Shown here piece after piece: positions 46,743-57,011 of a stretch of 64,000 nucleotides of DNA. The notes under the pieces are model-generated. The model saw only the letters and a program-made list of their open reading frames with translations, was not told the origin of the DNA and made no database searches. The stretch's first letter is position 1. The number at the start of each line of letters is the position of its first letter. The stretch comes from Monodelphis domestica (taxonomy: Eukaryota > Chordata > Mammalia > Didelphimorphia > Didelphidae), in contig NC_077228.1 of NCBI RefSeq assembly GCF_027887165.1, positions 384,190,456-384,254,455 of the forward strand. The letters run 5' to 3'. Made by a program: the position numbers and the translations under genes.

Positions 46743-47221
46743 AAAGGAATTAATCAATGTGCATTTCCCATTCATTGCATGAAAATAAGATAAGAAAAAT
46801 AAGTTTACAAACACATACAAACAAAAATTGAGATTATAAATTACTGGACATTTGGGAATAGCAACTCAAAAGACATGAACATTTTCGTAATTCTTCTTGT
46901 AGAATTCCACACAGAGACATAAGGGCCTAGTGAATTGAGGTCTAGCCTTGAAGTCAAGGAAGATCTGGGTTCATGGCTTGCCTCTCAAACATACAATTTG
47001 ATACTTACCTTCTCAGCACTTCCAGGCAACTCTAAGACTACAAAGATAGAAAATAAGTAGTTGATCTACATTGGTGGTGCTTTGAAATCTAGACAAAAAA
47101 TAAAAATGAAAATTCCATGTTCCCAAACTCATTCTTTAAATTTCAATTCAAATACTACCTCTTTATGAAAACTTGCTTGACTTCCATAATCCCAGTATTT
47201 TTACTAATAATTCTCTCAAGC
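46743..47221. other. Unclassified stretch with a SINE-like fragment
   Basis: About 46925-47060 has SINE-like words (GGTCTAGCCTTGAAGTCAAG). No gene was seen. Confidence 0.35.
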
Positions 47222-47480
47222 ACATTGGTGGCATAATTGATAGAGCATTCTTCCTAGAGTCATAAAGATCTAAGTTCATATTTTATCCCAGACCTCTATG
47301 AGGTAGGTGACCCAAGGCAAGTCACTTAACCTCTGTTTCCTCAGTTTCCTCATCTATAAAATGAGGATAATATTAGGGCCTAACTCCTATTGATATTATG
47401 AGGATCAAATGAGATAATAACTATAAAGTACTTACTATAGTATCTGACACATTGTATGTATTATATAAATGTTAGCTATA
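47222..47480 (+). mobile_element. MIR-like SINE, nearly complete
   Basis: GGTGGCATAATTGATAGAGC head, CCAAGGCAAGTCACTTAACC, TCATCTATAAAATGAGG, GAGGATCAAATGAGATAAT and a TATATAAATGTTAGCTAT end. Confidence 0.8.
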
Positions 47481-47499
47481 TTCTATTATATATAACTAA

Positions 47500-48469
47500 C
47501 TTTGTTAGTATCTTGTGTCCTTTACTAGAATTTATGCTCTCTAAGGGCACAGATTGTATCTTATTGAAACTTTGTGTCTCTGGTAAAGTGCAACAAACAA
47601 TACTACTGAAAAGTAATATTTTATTTGTTCTGTTTGTATTTGGTAAAAAAATTTAGATATGTTTCCTCTAAGAGCAAGTCATAGCTTGATGTCCTATGCC
47701 TCATTTTTTTCTTATGTAAAACATGAAGGTTCAATTATATTATAGTTATGGGTCTTTTCATTTCTGATATGTTAAAATTAAGAAGGAGGCCTTTCAGATG
47801 ATTTATCTCTCTGTAAACTGAGGAGGTGATCATTAAGGTCCTGGTCAGCTACAAATCTTACAAGAGAGTCTAATTTCCTTATTTTACAGAGGAGAAAACT
47901 GAGATTCAGGGAGGTCACGCGATTTGACTTTGTTGTAACTTCATGCCAAAGTATGAAGTTAAATTGCAATCCAGAGTGATTTGGAGTTATTCAATTTGTT
48001 TGAGTAAAAAGGATCATGGGGATGGGGGAGGAATGGCTGAAGCATTAGATAAGGTTATTTTTACTAAATCATCTTCCCTTTAGCAGAAGAACAAAAGTGC
48101 TAGATTCCCCAGTTGCAGGGCTTGGGATCTCATAAAGAAGTTAGGATCTCTTAAAAAAAAAGTATTAGCTTGTATTGCTTATGAAAAAGGGAGAGAGGAT
48201 TGCTTGTATTTTGGGGGCCTATATGGATTGAAATGAAGTCCACAAGATTAGAAAGTGAAAGCAAATAAAACCATTTCTCCTCAGCACAGGTCCTTTTTAC
48301 AAGAAATGGAAATCCCTACTTCCTGCCATACCCACTTAGCTTCCCATCATACATTCCTTTCTTGTTTCCCTAAATACAGAGCCAACAGAGGAAACCAGGC
48401 AGAGGGAGCAGGTGATGACTATATGAGCTCCTGAGGTCTGGAGTGGAAAGGAGAAAGGCAAGGAGACCC
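47500..48469 (+). repeat. Duplicated CALHM6 5' flank (pseudogene B promoter block)
   Basis: Low-copy block paralogous to about 10600-11808. Matching stretches in order include the T-rich run near 47630, the segment around 47860-47910 (GTCTAATTTCC against GTCCAACTTCC), the segment ending GATAAGGTTATTTTTACTAAATC at about 48050-48072, and the 5' UTR at 48281-48469. Identity by eye is moderate, with many small gaps, so the duplication is old. It lacks the MIR-like insertion present in the gene A copy. Confidence 0.65.
48251..48262 (+). promoter_or_regulatory. IRF-type motif upstream of pseudogene B
   Basis: GAAAGTGAAAGC is a good IRF-binding element (GAAANNGAAA core) and ends 207 bp before the relic ATG, the same place as the motif of gene A. 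No functional gene remains downstream, so it is either a relic or could be used by other transcripts. Confidence 0.4.
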
Positions 48470-48541
48470 ATGGAGAAGTTACCAGCACTTTGCTAGTCCT
48501 ACACAACAAATCCCACAGAGTTTTAGACTAAAGCTTGTTGA
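48470..48541 (+). pseudogene. Truncated CALHM6-like pseudogene B (start of exon 1 only)
   Basis: The start ATGGAGAAGTT and the following 60 bases align with codons 1 to about 24 of genes A and C; the last 11 bases, AGCTTGTTGAG, are identical to gene C. Relative to A, one base is missing after codon 3, and the literal reading meets a stop at codon 9. Homology stops at about 48541, where LTR-like sequence begins. No other exon 1 or exon 2 sequence was found on either strand between here and gene C. The 5' flank back to about 47500 belongs to the same duplicated block. It is therefore a dead 5' fragment of a duplicated gene; it keeps the flank and so was not made by retroposition. Confidence 0.75.
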
Positions 48542-49400
48542 GTCAGAAGTAATATTCCTTTATTTGAATAAACCACAGTTTGCTTAGTAATGTAGGAAAG
48601 GACTTCTAGCAGGGCATAGCAATGCAGGCTGGCAGCCTGGGATGGTGCAAAATCAGGTTTCCTCAGAACTTGGCTGGGTCAGGATTCTAAGCCAGTTGGA
48701 AACTCTCTCTCAAGCTGGGTGGCAGACTGGAAGGTATGTCTAGAGGTCTCCCTAGAGAAACCAACTGAGGATCTGCCAAGGACTTTTGGATTATCAATGT
48801 ATTCCCCCTCACATTGGTGGACAATTGTGAATGGTGAGAACCTTCTCCCTTTTTAGACCTTGTGAGTACCCTACATCTTGATTCTGCTGTTTGACCTAAC
48901 CATCTGGAGTTTGTGAGAATCTGGCCCTGTGGACATTACTAACACCTTGTAGTTTAGTTTTAGTTAAGGTTTATTTAGGTTTAATACCTGGGTGGGTTAA
49001 TAGTAGTAGTACTTCCCTAAATCCCCTTCCAATTCCCTTTATCCTTAGTTAATTAAATATACCCCTGTTATTTTTTTATTAGTGTTATCTTCTGTTACCC
49101 TTCCCTGAAACCTTTCCCTAAAACCTTCCCTATAACAATTTTTACTATAACAGTAATTTCCCCAGCTGTCTAAAAGGCATTCAAAAGGAAATATCTCCTT
49201 TTGGAACAGGAAGTTTCTTTTGTTTACATATTTTTTTTTCTCTCTTTCTTGTATTACCCTCTTATTCCCATCCCAGATTAACTGATTAAAACCAAACAAA
49301 AAACAATAATAAAACCCTCTGTTTCAGCATTTGGAGTTCTTCATAAGTTGCTCATCCCTAACTTTTGAACCCCTTTCCACATTAACAGCATACTCTATAG
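48542..49400. mobile_element. Possible LTR-type block truncating pseudogene B
   Basis: Begins directly where CALHM6 homology ends. TTCCTTTATTTGAATAAACC near 48556, a (A/C)CCTTCCCT-rich part near 49090-49140, and composition unlike L1 suggest an LTR or ERV piece. No coding sequence was seen; limits and orientation are uncertain. Confidence 0.3.
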
Positions 49401-49579
49401 ACCTATATTAGTCTACTTGAGATTTTTCATCGGTGGTTCTCAACCCCCTATATCTGTGCTCTTGTCTTCTAGAGCCAAGTCAAGGGCTACCATGCAACAG
49501 GAAGCCTTGTATTGTTTCCCCTAGGTGCTAGCATCTTCCCTTCTAGTTATATTACACCCATTTTGTATATTATATATAT

Positions 49580-49823
49580 ATGGTACAGTGGCTAGAGCAC
49601 CAGGCCTGGAGTAAGGAAGATATGACTTAAAATCTGGCTTCAGATACCCAGCTATGTCACCCTGGGCAAGTCATTTAACCTTTATTTGGCCTCAGTTTAT
49701 CATCTGTAAAATAGGGATACACTAGAGAAGGAAATAGCAAACCACACCAGAATCTTTCCCAAGAAAACTCCATGGACAAAAAAATTCAATAGGGTCACGG
49801 AGTCAGACACAATTGAACAACAA
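49580..49823 (+). mobile_element. SINE with RTE/BovB-like tail
   Basis: tRNA-like head (GGTACAGTGGCTAGAGCACC), CACCCTGGGCAAGTCATTTAAC (split), then the tail AGAGAAGGAAATAGCAAACC, TCTTTCCCAAGAAAACTCC, GGGTCACGGAGTCAGACAC and AATTGAACAACAA. That tail has the form seen at the 3' end of RTE-type (BovB-like) LINEs. Confidence 0.8.
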
Positions 49824-50165
49824 TGCAGGTGTGGGCACATGTGGGTATAGTTAGACCATATTGCCCAATTCATTAGAAATCATACTTGCAATAATTTCTT
49901 AATTGTTCTCCCTGTCTTATCTTTTTTTTCCTCCAAAAGTATCCTCCACATTGCTGTGAAATGAGCTATAGCATAGGAATAATTACTTCCCTCCTCTGCT
50001 CATTAATATTCAATGGCTCCCTAATGCCTCTAGAACTATATGCAATCTCCTCTATTTGGCTTTTAAACCCCTTTACAACTTGCTCTAACCTAGAAAGAAG
50101 ATCTGTAGGTAGTTGATTCAATTTGTTTCAATTCAAAAAGTGCTTATTAATTATCTATTCTCTTC
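49824..50165 (+). mobile_element. L2-clade 3' UTR fragment
   Basis: GTATCCTCCACATTGCTGTG, TCAATGGCTCCCTAATGCC and TTTGGCTTTTAAACCCCTTT are words of the sense L2-type 3' UTR. Confidence 0.5.
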
Positions 50166-50398
50166 CAGATGAGACATCTAGATGGCTCAGTGGACCGAGT
50201 GTTGGGCCTGGAGTCAGGAAGATCCAACTCCACTGGCCTCAGACACTTACTGGTTGTATGACTCTGGGCAAGTCACTTAAACACTGTTTGCCTTAATCCA
50301 CTAAAAAAGGAAATTGTAAATCATTCAAGTATCTTTACCACACGTGGGAAGTATAATCAATAGGGTCATGAAAAGTCATACAAGAGTAGCAACATTAA
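50166..50398 (+). mobile_element. SINE with RTE/BovB-like tail, diverged
   Basis: ATCTAGATGGCTCAGTGGAC head, GACTCTGGGCAAGTCACTTA, then AAGGAAATTGTAAATCATTC and ATAGGGTCATGAAAAGTCA, a decayed form of the tail at 49.7 kb. Confidence 0.7.
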
Positions 50399-51420
50399 CA
50401 ATGTACCAGGCACTATTTTAGGTTCTAGAGATACAAAAGGAAAAAAAATTAAATAATCTTTGTTCTGTGTAAGAAAGAATTTGCAAGGCAAGCATGCAAC
50501 ACAAAGCTGAGGGCAGAAGAGCTGTCAATCAAAAGGTAACATTCAGAATGTTACCAGGAAAAACAATTGGAAGCTAACCCCACAGCTGAACTGAACTGGA
50601 CTCTCTTGGCATCTGGGGGTGGGGGGTGGGGACATGTTTTGATGTGTCTGAGGGTGGTGGCTGAACCTGAAGAACTAATTGTGTCTCTGGACTTGGATTA
50701 ATCAAGTTGAGATTATCTAGCTGTCTGGTTAAAAGAAGAAAGAAGAAAAATATTTGTCCTCATAGCTTTCTGATTTTCTCTGATAGTGACTGATTGCCAT
50801 ACTCCCAATGCCCTCCTAATTCCTTGTATAGATTAGGGAAACCCCCATCCCTCTTACCTCATCCTCCATCCTTGTCCTATCTTCCCCAATAAACCTCTTT
50901 ACTTGAGAAAGAGAGAAAGAGTATCTTTTCTAAAGCTCATAGTTCACCTTGAGTTACTTAGAAGGTGACTGACTAAGAGCGGGGAGGGGAAGGGAGGCAG
51001 GAGGGAGAGGGTGGAAACTGGGAGGTATTGAGGGAGGAGGGTAGGTAAAATCTTGATCCATTAGCCATCTAGTAGTGATCAATAGACACCCCCAAAGAAG
51101 TATCTCTCTACAGCCAGAGTATCTCCTCTATCTCAGAGTATCCCCTTTATTACAACTATCTTTTTTATTTCAGTTCTCAAGGAATTTATATAATATGAGA
51201 GGACAGGTGGGAAACAACAGATAAGTAAATATAAAAGGGTTTTGTTTATGTCAAGAACATGGTATGATATGTACTTGAGGAGCATCTAGGAGACAATCGA
51301 ATGAAGCATGAATTGGAGTAGAAAGAACTGACAAAGGGAAACCAATTGCAATAGTCCAGGTTAGAAATTTTAAAGCCCAATATGAGAGTGGGGATCCTAT
51401 AAGTACAGATAAAACATATA
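50399..51420 (-). mobile_element. L2-clade antisense fragment split by an LTR
   Basis: 50399-50467 (ACCAGGCACTATTTTAGG) continues after the LTR at 51155-51400 (TTCTCAAGGAATTTATATAA, then GTCCAGGTTAGAAATTTTAA). Confidence 0.5.
50468..51154 (+). mobile_element. Solo LTR, same family as 41511-42414
   Basis: TGTAAG...TTACA ends, AATAAACC near 50888, and the GGGAGGA-rich part near 50980-51040 match the LTR at 41.5 kb in order. No internal retroviral sequence adjoins it. Confidence 0.6.
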
Positions 51421-51689
51421 GATATTGTATTTTTAGTTAAGATGCAATCTTCAAAGATAACATTTCCTTAGCATGGTGAAGAAAACCACAGTTTTGGGTT
51501 AATATTGAATTCTATGAGAAAGGGAGGGAAATTATGAAAGCTATTAGTTGCCACTAGGATAGTTGTCTGATCTATTTTTCTGTATAAAGTTGAGAAATGG
51601 TCAAAGAAGAAAGGAAGATTAGGAAGTTGCACTGAAGAGCAAGGAACATGCCAATTGCTTCTTTAGGGTCAGGATATTAGGAGACATAA
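51421..51689. other. Unclassified stretch
   Basis: Nothing recognised. Confidence 0.35.
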
Positions 51690-52650
51690 TCGTTTCTGTT
51701 AAAAAACAAACACCTACATGAACTCATGAACTGATTCAGAGTGAAAAAATCAGAAACAGGAAAACACTGTACTTAGGTACAGTAATATTGTAGAATGATC
51801 AACTGTGCTCAACTTCTCTATTATGCTCAATACAATGATTCTGGACAATTGTAAGGGACTTATGACAAAGAATGCTAGCTACTTCTAGAGAAAGAACTGT
51901 TGGAGTCACAATGTGGACAAAAGCATACAGTTTTTCAGTTGTTTATTTAGGTTTATGTTTTGGGGGTTTTAGTTTTATAAGATTACTTGTAGTCCCCAGT
52001 AGTGAGAGTGGACCCCCATAAAATCAAAGTCATGATCTGGCCAGAATTACTCCTCACATGAGGCTCCCCAAACCCCTCCTTTCCATTCATCCTCACAGAA
52101 ACTGAATGTTCTTCCAAAAAAACATTGATGTATGCATTCCCTGAGAAACTGGATTAGATGGTAACACAATGACATATTGATTTATAAGCCTATAGAAAGC
52201 TCTGTCTAGATTTGATGAGGTAAACAGTCTATCGTAAAAGAATGATAAAGTATCTACATTCATTGTGTATGCAAAAAGCTTACCTAATCCCTAGGCCTAT
52301 GTCACTTTCTCTATAAAATACTAGCTGTGATCAATAAACCTTGCCTCTGATTGCTACCAGCTTCAGTGACTTGTGTCATCCTTCTGACTACAAACCTTTC
52401 TCCTCACCCCTTTAGGACCCCTGCATGTTTGTCAGTATCACCAGAAAATACTCACAAAAATTGACAATATGGAAATATGTTTTGCATGATAATACATGTA
52501 TAATCCAGATCAAATTTCCTGCCAGCACAGAGAGGAGGAAGAGAAGGAAGGGAGGGAAGGAGGGAGATAAGTTTAATCATATAACTTGTGTGGAAATTTT
52601 TTACATGTAATTAGAAACATATGTGTGTGTAATTAAAAAAAAAGAACCTA
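51690..52650 (+). mobile_element. L1 3' UTR split by a solo LTR
   Basis: L1 3' UTR words ACCTACATGAACTCATGAAC and AGGAAAACACTGTACTTAGG at the left, GACAATATGGAAATATGTTT and an A-rich end at the right, with LTR-like DNA between. Confidence 0.6.
51989..52435 (+). mobile_element. Solo LTR inside L1 3' UTR
   Basis: TGTAGTCCCCAG start, a TATA-like CTATAAAATA at about 52311-52320 and AATAAACC at about 52335 give the standard LTR order. The family was not recognised and the right end is uncertain. Confidence 0.5.
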
Positions 52651-53160
52651 ACACTCTAATGCAGGTGGGAGGGGGTACAACATAGAAACAACTAAGTAAA
52701 GACAAGATATATAGAGGAGGAATTGGAGGTAATCTCAGAGGAAAGGAGATCAGTCTTTAATAATCCCAGGACCAGGGTTGGGGACTAAAATATCAGTCTA
52801 TTACCAATTATCTTTGTGGCATTGGGATAATCACAAGATATTAATTCATATTCATAGAGCTCTTCAAGATTTGCAAAGTTCTTTACTCACAAAATTGTGT
52901 GCCAGATAGTATTATTAAAACCAAGTCTTTGTTTGATCTTGCCTTCAATAATGAAGCAAACCAAAGAGAAAACTTAAGGGTTGTTATAGAACTCAAGGCA
53001 AAAGTTTATTGAGTATGGCCAAGCAACAATTTCAAAGAACCTGCTGCTTTTATAGACAGGAACTTTTTGTAATAAGAGCAATACAATCCTAATAGGCACA
53101 GGTTTCAAAAAATGGAAGAGCCATTGTGTCTCAGCTCTTCCTCCATTGTCTAAGGAAATG
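52651..53160. other. MIR remnant and unclassified, possibly LTR, sequence
   Basis: 52840-52925 carries antisense MIR words (GATTTGCAAAGTTCTTTACT). 52940-53160 has AAGTTTATTGAGTATGGCC and AAACCTTAAG-like features that might be LTR-derived. Confidence 0.35.
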
Positions 53161-53905
53161 AGATGGTGGGGGGGAGGGCAGGGCAGAGAAAAGATGGCAA
53201 AATAGTGGCCAGGAATTCATAAGTATCTCAAAATATCCCTCCAAACAGTGGCTCAAAATTAATTCTGGAGTGGCAGAAGCAACATAGAGATGAACTGAGG
53301 CAATATTTTCTGCTCTTGGAAACTTGGAAGGTGAGCAGGAAAGGTCTGTTTCACTAGGGTGAGAAACACAGCCCAGAGAACACCATGGCTAAATACAACA
53401 AGCCTAGGCACTAGCTAAAACTGAGTACCCCACTGTTTACTCACCCTCATCCCATTGCAAGCCAGTAGCAAGGCATTCCCAAATATATCCCTTGAAGTCT
53501 GAAGTATGGGCACAAGCCAGCAATGAGGCCCTAAGCTCCAGCATAAGGTAGTCCTCAATGGGCTACATTCCACCTGGAGTGACTGAATCAATGTCTATAA
53601 AAGGAGGTGACTTCTAGAGCTCTCAACCCAAAGGAGGTAAGGGGGGGAGTCAGAAAATCAGTCAAAAGGAGATTACAGGGAACTCTTTGATGCCACTGGT
53701 TGTAAGACTCTTTTACATCATCTATATTCCTGGGTCAAAGACCTAGAGAAAGGGTGTAGAAACCCAGGTCAGGGTTCCAGGTAGAAAAAAAAGTGCTTTT
53801 GAGTAGAGAGCACAGGCCAGGAGAAGGCACTAACTATACTTTTCCTAAGATCATGACACCTTGGAAGAACCAAAACTTGTAGACATGCAGAAGAACTAGC
53901 ATTGG

Positions 53906-54371
53906 AACAACCTCCAGGAACTGAAGCAGAGTGAAAGGAGCAGAACCAGGAGAACATTGTACACAGAGACTGATACACTGTGGGTACAATCGAATGTAAC
54001 AGACTTCTCTACTAGTAGCAATGCAATGATCCAGAACTATTCAGAGGCACATATGAGAAAGAATGCTATCCACATACAGAGGAAGAACTGTGAGAAAAGA
54101 AACACAGAAGAAAAACAACTTGTTTGATCACATGGATTGATAAGCTATGACTAGGAAAGCAGACTCTAAAAGATCACTCTAGGGCAAATATTAATAATAT
54201 GGAAATGGGTCTTGATCAATGACACATGTTAAACCCAGTGAAATTGTGTGTCAGATACGGGAAGGGGAGGGAAAGAACATAAGTCTTTAAACCATGGGAA
54301 AATATTCTAAATCATTTAATTAAATAAAATTAAAAAGATTTTTTTAATTAAAAAAATTTTAATTAAAAAAA
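53906..54371 (+). mobile_element. 5'-truncated L1 with 15-bp target duplication
   Basis: L1 3' UTR (CAACCTCCAGGAACTGAAGC to the A-rich tail) flanked by identical AAGAACTAGCATTGG at 53891-53905 and 54372-54386. It sits inside the older L1 5' region. The perfect duplication points to a relatively recent insertion. Confidence 0.95.
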
Positions 54372-54711
54372 AAGAACTAGCATTGGGAGTAGCAGCACAA
54401 AAACCCTGAACTAGAGGAGAATGCTCCCTCCATACTGGGAACACAGCCCAATTTTAATATTAAAATAAAAGTCAAGAAAAAAGTCTAGAAAAAAATGAGC
54501 AAACATTAAAAAACTGAGACACATAAAATTATTATGGTTAAAAAGATAATGAGATCAAAGTAGCTACATGAAAAATTTCAGAGATAAATGGGAATTGGTC
54601 TCAGGACCTGGAAGAGCTTAAAAAGGATTTAAAAAAATATGAGATAGAGGAAAAATGTGAAAAGAAATGAAGGCAAAACAAGAGTCATCAAAAAATACTG
54701 AAGACAACACC

Positions 54712-56172
54712 TGTGACAATTTATTTGTTATATATTGTATTATGTAACAAGGGAATCACTTTAAAAGACTGATATATATTAATTTAAGGTCGCCAAGGAA
54801 TCAGCTATGTAATTCCTAATTGAAAAACTCAAGTCAGCTGTCAGCCTTTTTTGGAGTTTAATTACAATAGGAGCAAGAAAGGAATTAGAGATATATAGAG
54901 AGAGAGAAAGGGGAGAGAAGGGAATAGGGCTTAAATACCCCTTCTGTTTAGGCTGGGCCAAAAGGCCCAAGCCCTTAGATAGCTGGGGCAAAGAAAAGAG
55001 ATCAGTCCCTATTACTCACGTGTCCAAAATGGAGAAACAGTCTCAGAGGCCCCCACCTTCAGCTTCCTTCAGAGCAAACTCCTCAGAGCCCCGGAACCAC
55101 ACCGACCAAAAAACTCCAACCCTCTCAGTCTCCAGACCCTCCTATCTTTAAGGACACCATCCAAGTTGCCTCCCCTCAGTCCTCACATCTACCAATCACT
55201 CTTCATCAATTTCCCTGTCAATGGAGGCTCTCGCTTAACCCAGGACCGCCCAGAGGTTTCTGGCTTTTGCACATGTCTGTTGAAGGTCATATTTTCAAAT
55301 GATTAAATCTATACTCCTTTACTACAGCCCTTTCTAAATCCTGTTAACTTGAGTATGGTAGAGATTGGAATAATTAAATTTTGATCTAGGCTGCAGCCCT
55401 TACTCAATCCTATTAGGACTGAATAGAGTGGAGTATCTCCATTGTATCAATTCTAAAATCAATCAAGACTCAAAGAAATTCCTGTTCTATGCTTAAGCAT
55501 AGGTCAAAGTCCTTTCCATTGTTCAGCAAAGGGTTTCTGTCCTAAAGTAATCTTAAGAAGGGAAGAGAAGGAACCTCCCATGCCAATGGAGTTCCCATTC
55601 CAATAGACTATCAGTAAGAAATTTTCCAAGTATGAAATATCCCAATGGTGAAATTTCCAACAATTATAAGTCTAAGGAAATTTGAGGTTTACAATTAATT
55701 CCTATATATTAGGGAGAATTACCATGTATTCCTATGTCTGGATCTGGGCCAGAGATATCATCTAATATGCTGCTTTTTGCATTTTCTTTGTTCTTGGGAA
55801 TCCCAAGCAATGTCTTCCTTTTTAATAGAATTTGGTTAATAGGTGAAAGGAAAAAGGATTCTTGTCCTGTATATATATGACCTGTCCATTTGTAGGGATG
55901 AGGAAGGGTACATAGGCTGATGCACCACCTCTTAAATAGCTTTCACCAATTAAAGATGTCTTGAGTTGTTCAAGGGAGGGGCTGAATAACAAGCTCCTAA
56001 AAATCTATTTATTTAGCTGCCTGACCCAGCTTGTTATTGGTCCCAAAAGAGCAATGGAGATCTATGTCACTTTATTGGTTATGATACCGGCCTAACTATT
56101 ATACACAATATAATCAATAAATTTATATTTTTACCAAAAAATCAGTCTCTCAAAATAATTTTAATTGTAACA
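54712..56172 (+). mobile_element. Long LTR (about 1.4 kb) inside L1 ORF1
   Basis: TGTGACAATT start and TTGTAACA end, splitting L1 ORF1. Words GGTCGCCAAGG, AACTCAAGTCAG, CTACCAATCACTC and AGGACCGCCC match in order the LTRs at 18.1 and 33.8 kb, but this copy is about twice as long, so it may be a longer subfamily or two LTR pieces joined. Confidence 0.5.
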
Positions 56173-56463
56173 GTTTGAAAAAACAGAAGAGCCAAATGAT
56201 TTTAAAAAGGCACAAAAATCCAATGAAGAGAAGAATTTCATAAAAAACTGAATTAGCCAAATGTGAAAAGAGGTAGAAAAATCTGCAGAAAATAACTATT
56301 TAAAAAGTAGAATTGGACAAATAGAAAAGAAGTTTCAAAAGCCTTCATTTATGAAATGAAGGAACTAAACTGGAGTCCCTTCTAGCTGAGGCATTCTATG
56401 ATTCTATAAAATATAAAAATAACACCAATACAAAAGAGAAATTATGATAAAATCTAGCTCCAG

Positions 56464-56469
56464 TTTATT
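56464..56469 (-). terminator. Candidate polyadenylation signal of gene C
   Basis: TTTATT on the + strand reads AATAAA on the minus strand, about 190 bp past the gene C stop. It is the nearest canonical hexamer I noticed. The 3' UTR would end inside or next to relic L1 ORF1 sequence. Confidence 0.35.
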
Positions 56470-56660
56470 AACAAAATTAGTGTCTTTGCAAAAAGTGGAA
56501 ATCAAAATGTTGTCAATTAACTAGTCTGGGCCTTAGTTGCCTCATTTGCAAAATGAAGTCCCTCCACACTTTAAATCTATGCCCGTAAATCCATTGATGA
56601 TATGTCCTTGGTGGAGTCAAAATAATATTGTGGAGAACTGCTTAAACCCCTTAATCTCAA

Positions 56661-57011
56661 TTAGGCAGAATGTTGAATAGGTTCTAATTCTCTTGATTTC
56701 TTAACATACTTATGTAATGAACTAAAATTTGTATCATTGATCTCATACACTGCTGAAATCTCCTTCCAGTCCTCAGGCTTTGGGATTTTCACATTCTCCA
56801 GGTGGGAATTTTCAAAGAAGGATTTGACATTCTTTTCTGCCATTTCAGTAGCATGCCTCTTCATTTCGGTCTTTAATATCTCTTGTTCCTTTTTCTCATA
56901 GATTTTCAGGAACCTGAAGTGAAGAAAACTAACTGGAGATGTGCAAGAAGTATAGAACTTGACCATCACAAACAAGACCATGATTACGGCTATCACTGTC
57001 CAGCCTGCCAC
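56661..57011 (-). CDS. CALHM6-like: CALHM6-like paralogue C, coding exon 2 of 2 (residues 191-306, stop)
   Basis: After a pyrimidine-rich acceptor ending CCAAAG the frame continues VAGWTVIAVIMVLF, the fourth transmembrane helix. The cytosolic C-terminal domain follows, with the KKEQEILKTEMKRHATEMAEK helix, the FFENS and DWKEIS segments, and the end SSLHKYVKKSRELEP. It is exactly as long as exon 2 of gene A (116 codons plus stop). The intron (57012-58293, 1282 bp) has the same phase and site as in gene A. The frame is open throughout, so the gene looks functional. It departs from human CALHM6 (as remembered) more than A does, especially after the TM4 helix, and is best read as a lineage paralogue. 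Confidence 0.91.
   Translation of the reverse strand: MAGWTVIAVIMVLFVMVKFYTSCTSPVSFLHFRFLKIYEKKEQEILKTEMKRHATEMAEKNVKSFFENSHLENVKIPKPEDWKEISAVYEINDTNFSSLHKYVKKSRELEPIQHSA

Larger units (their letters stand above)
53170..56400 (+). mobile_element. Old L1 5' UTR and ORF1 start with two nested insertions
   Basis: GGCAGAGAAAAGATGGCAAA at about 53183 is an L1 5' UTR start. ORF1 coiled-coil sequence lies at about 54420-54711 and resumes at 56173-56400 (AGTTTGAAAAAACAGAAGAG; AATTGGACAAATAGAAAAGA). The interruptions are an L1 3' end (53906-54371) and an LTR (about 54712-56172). Confidence 0.6.
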
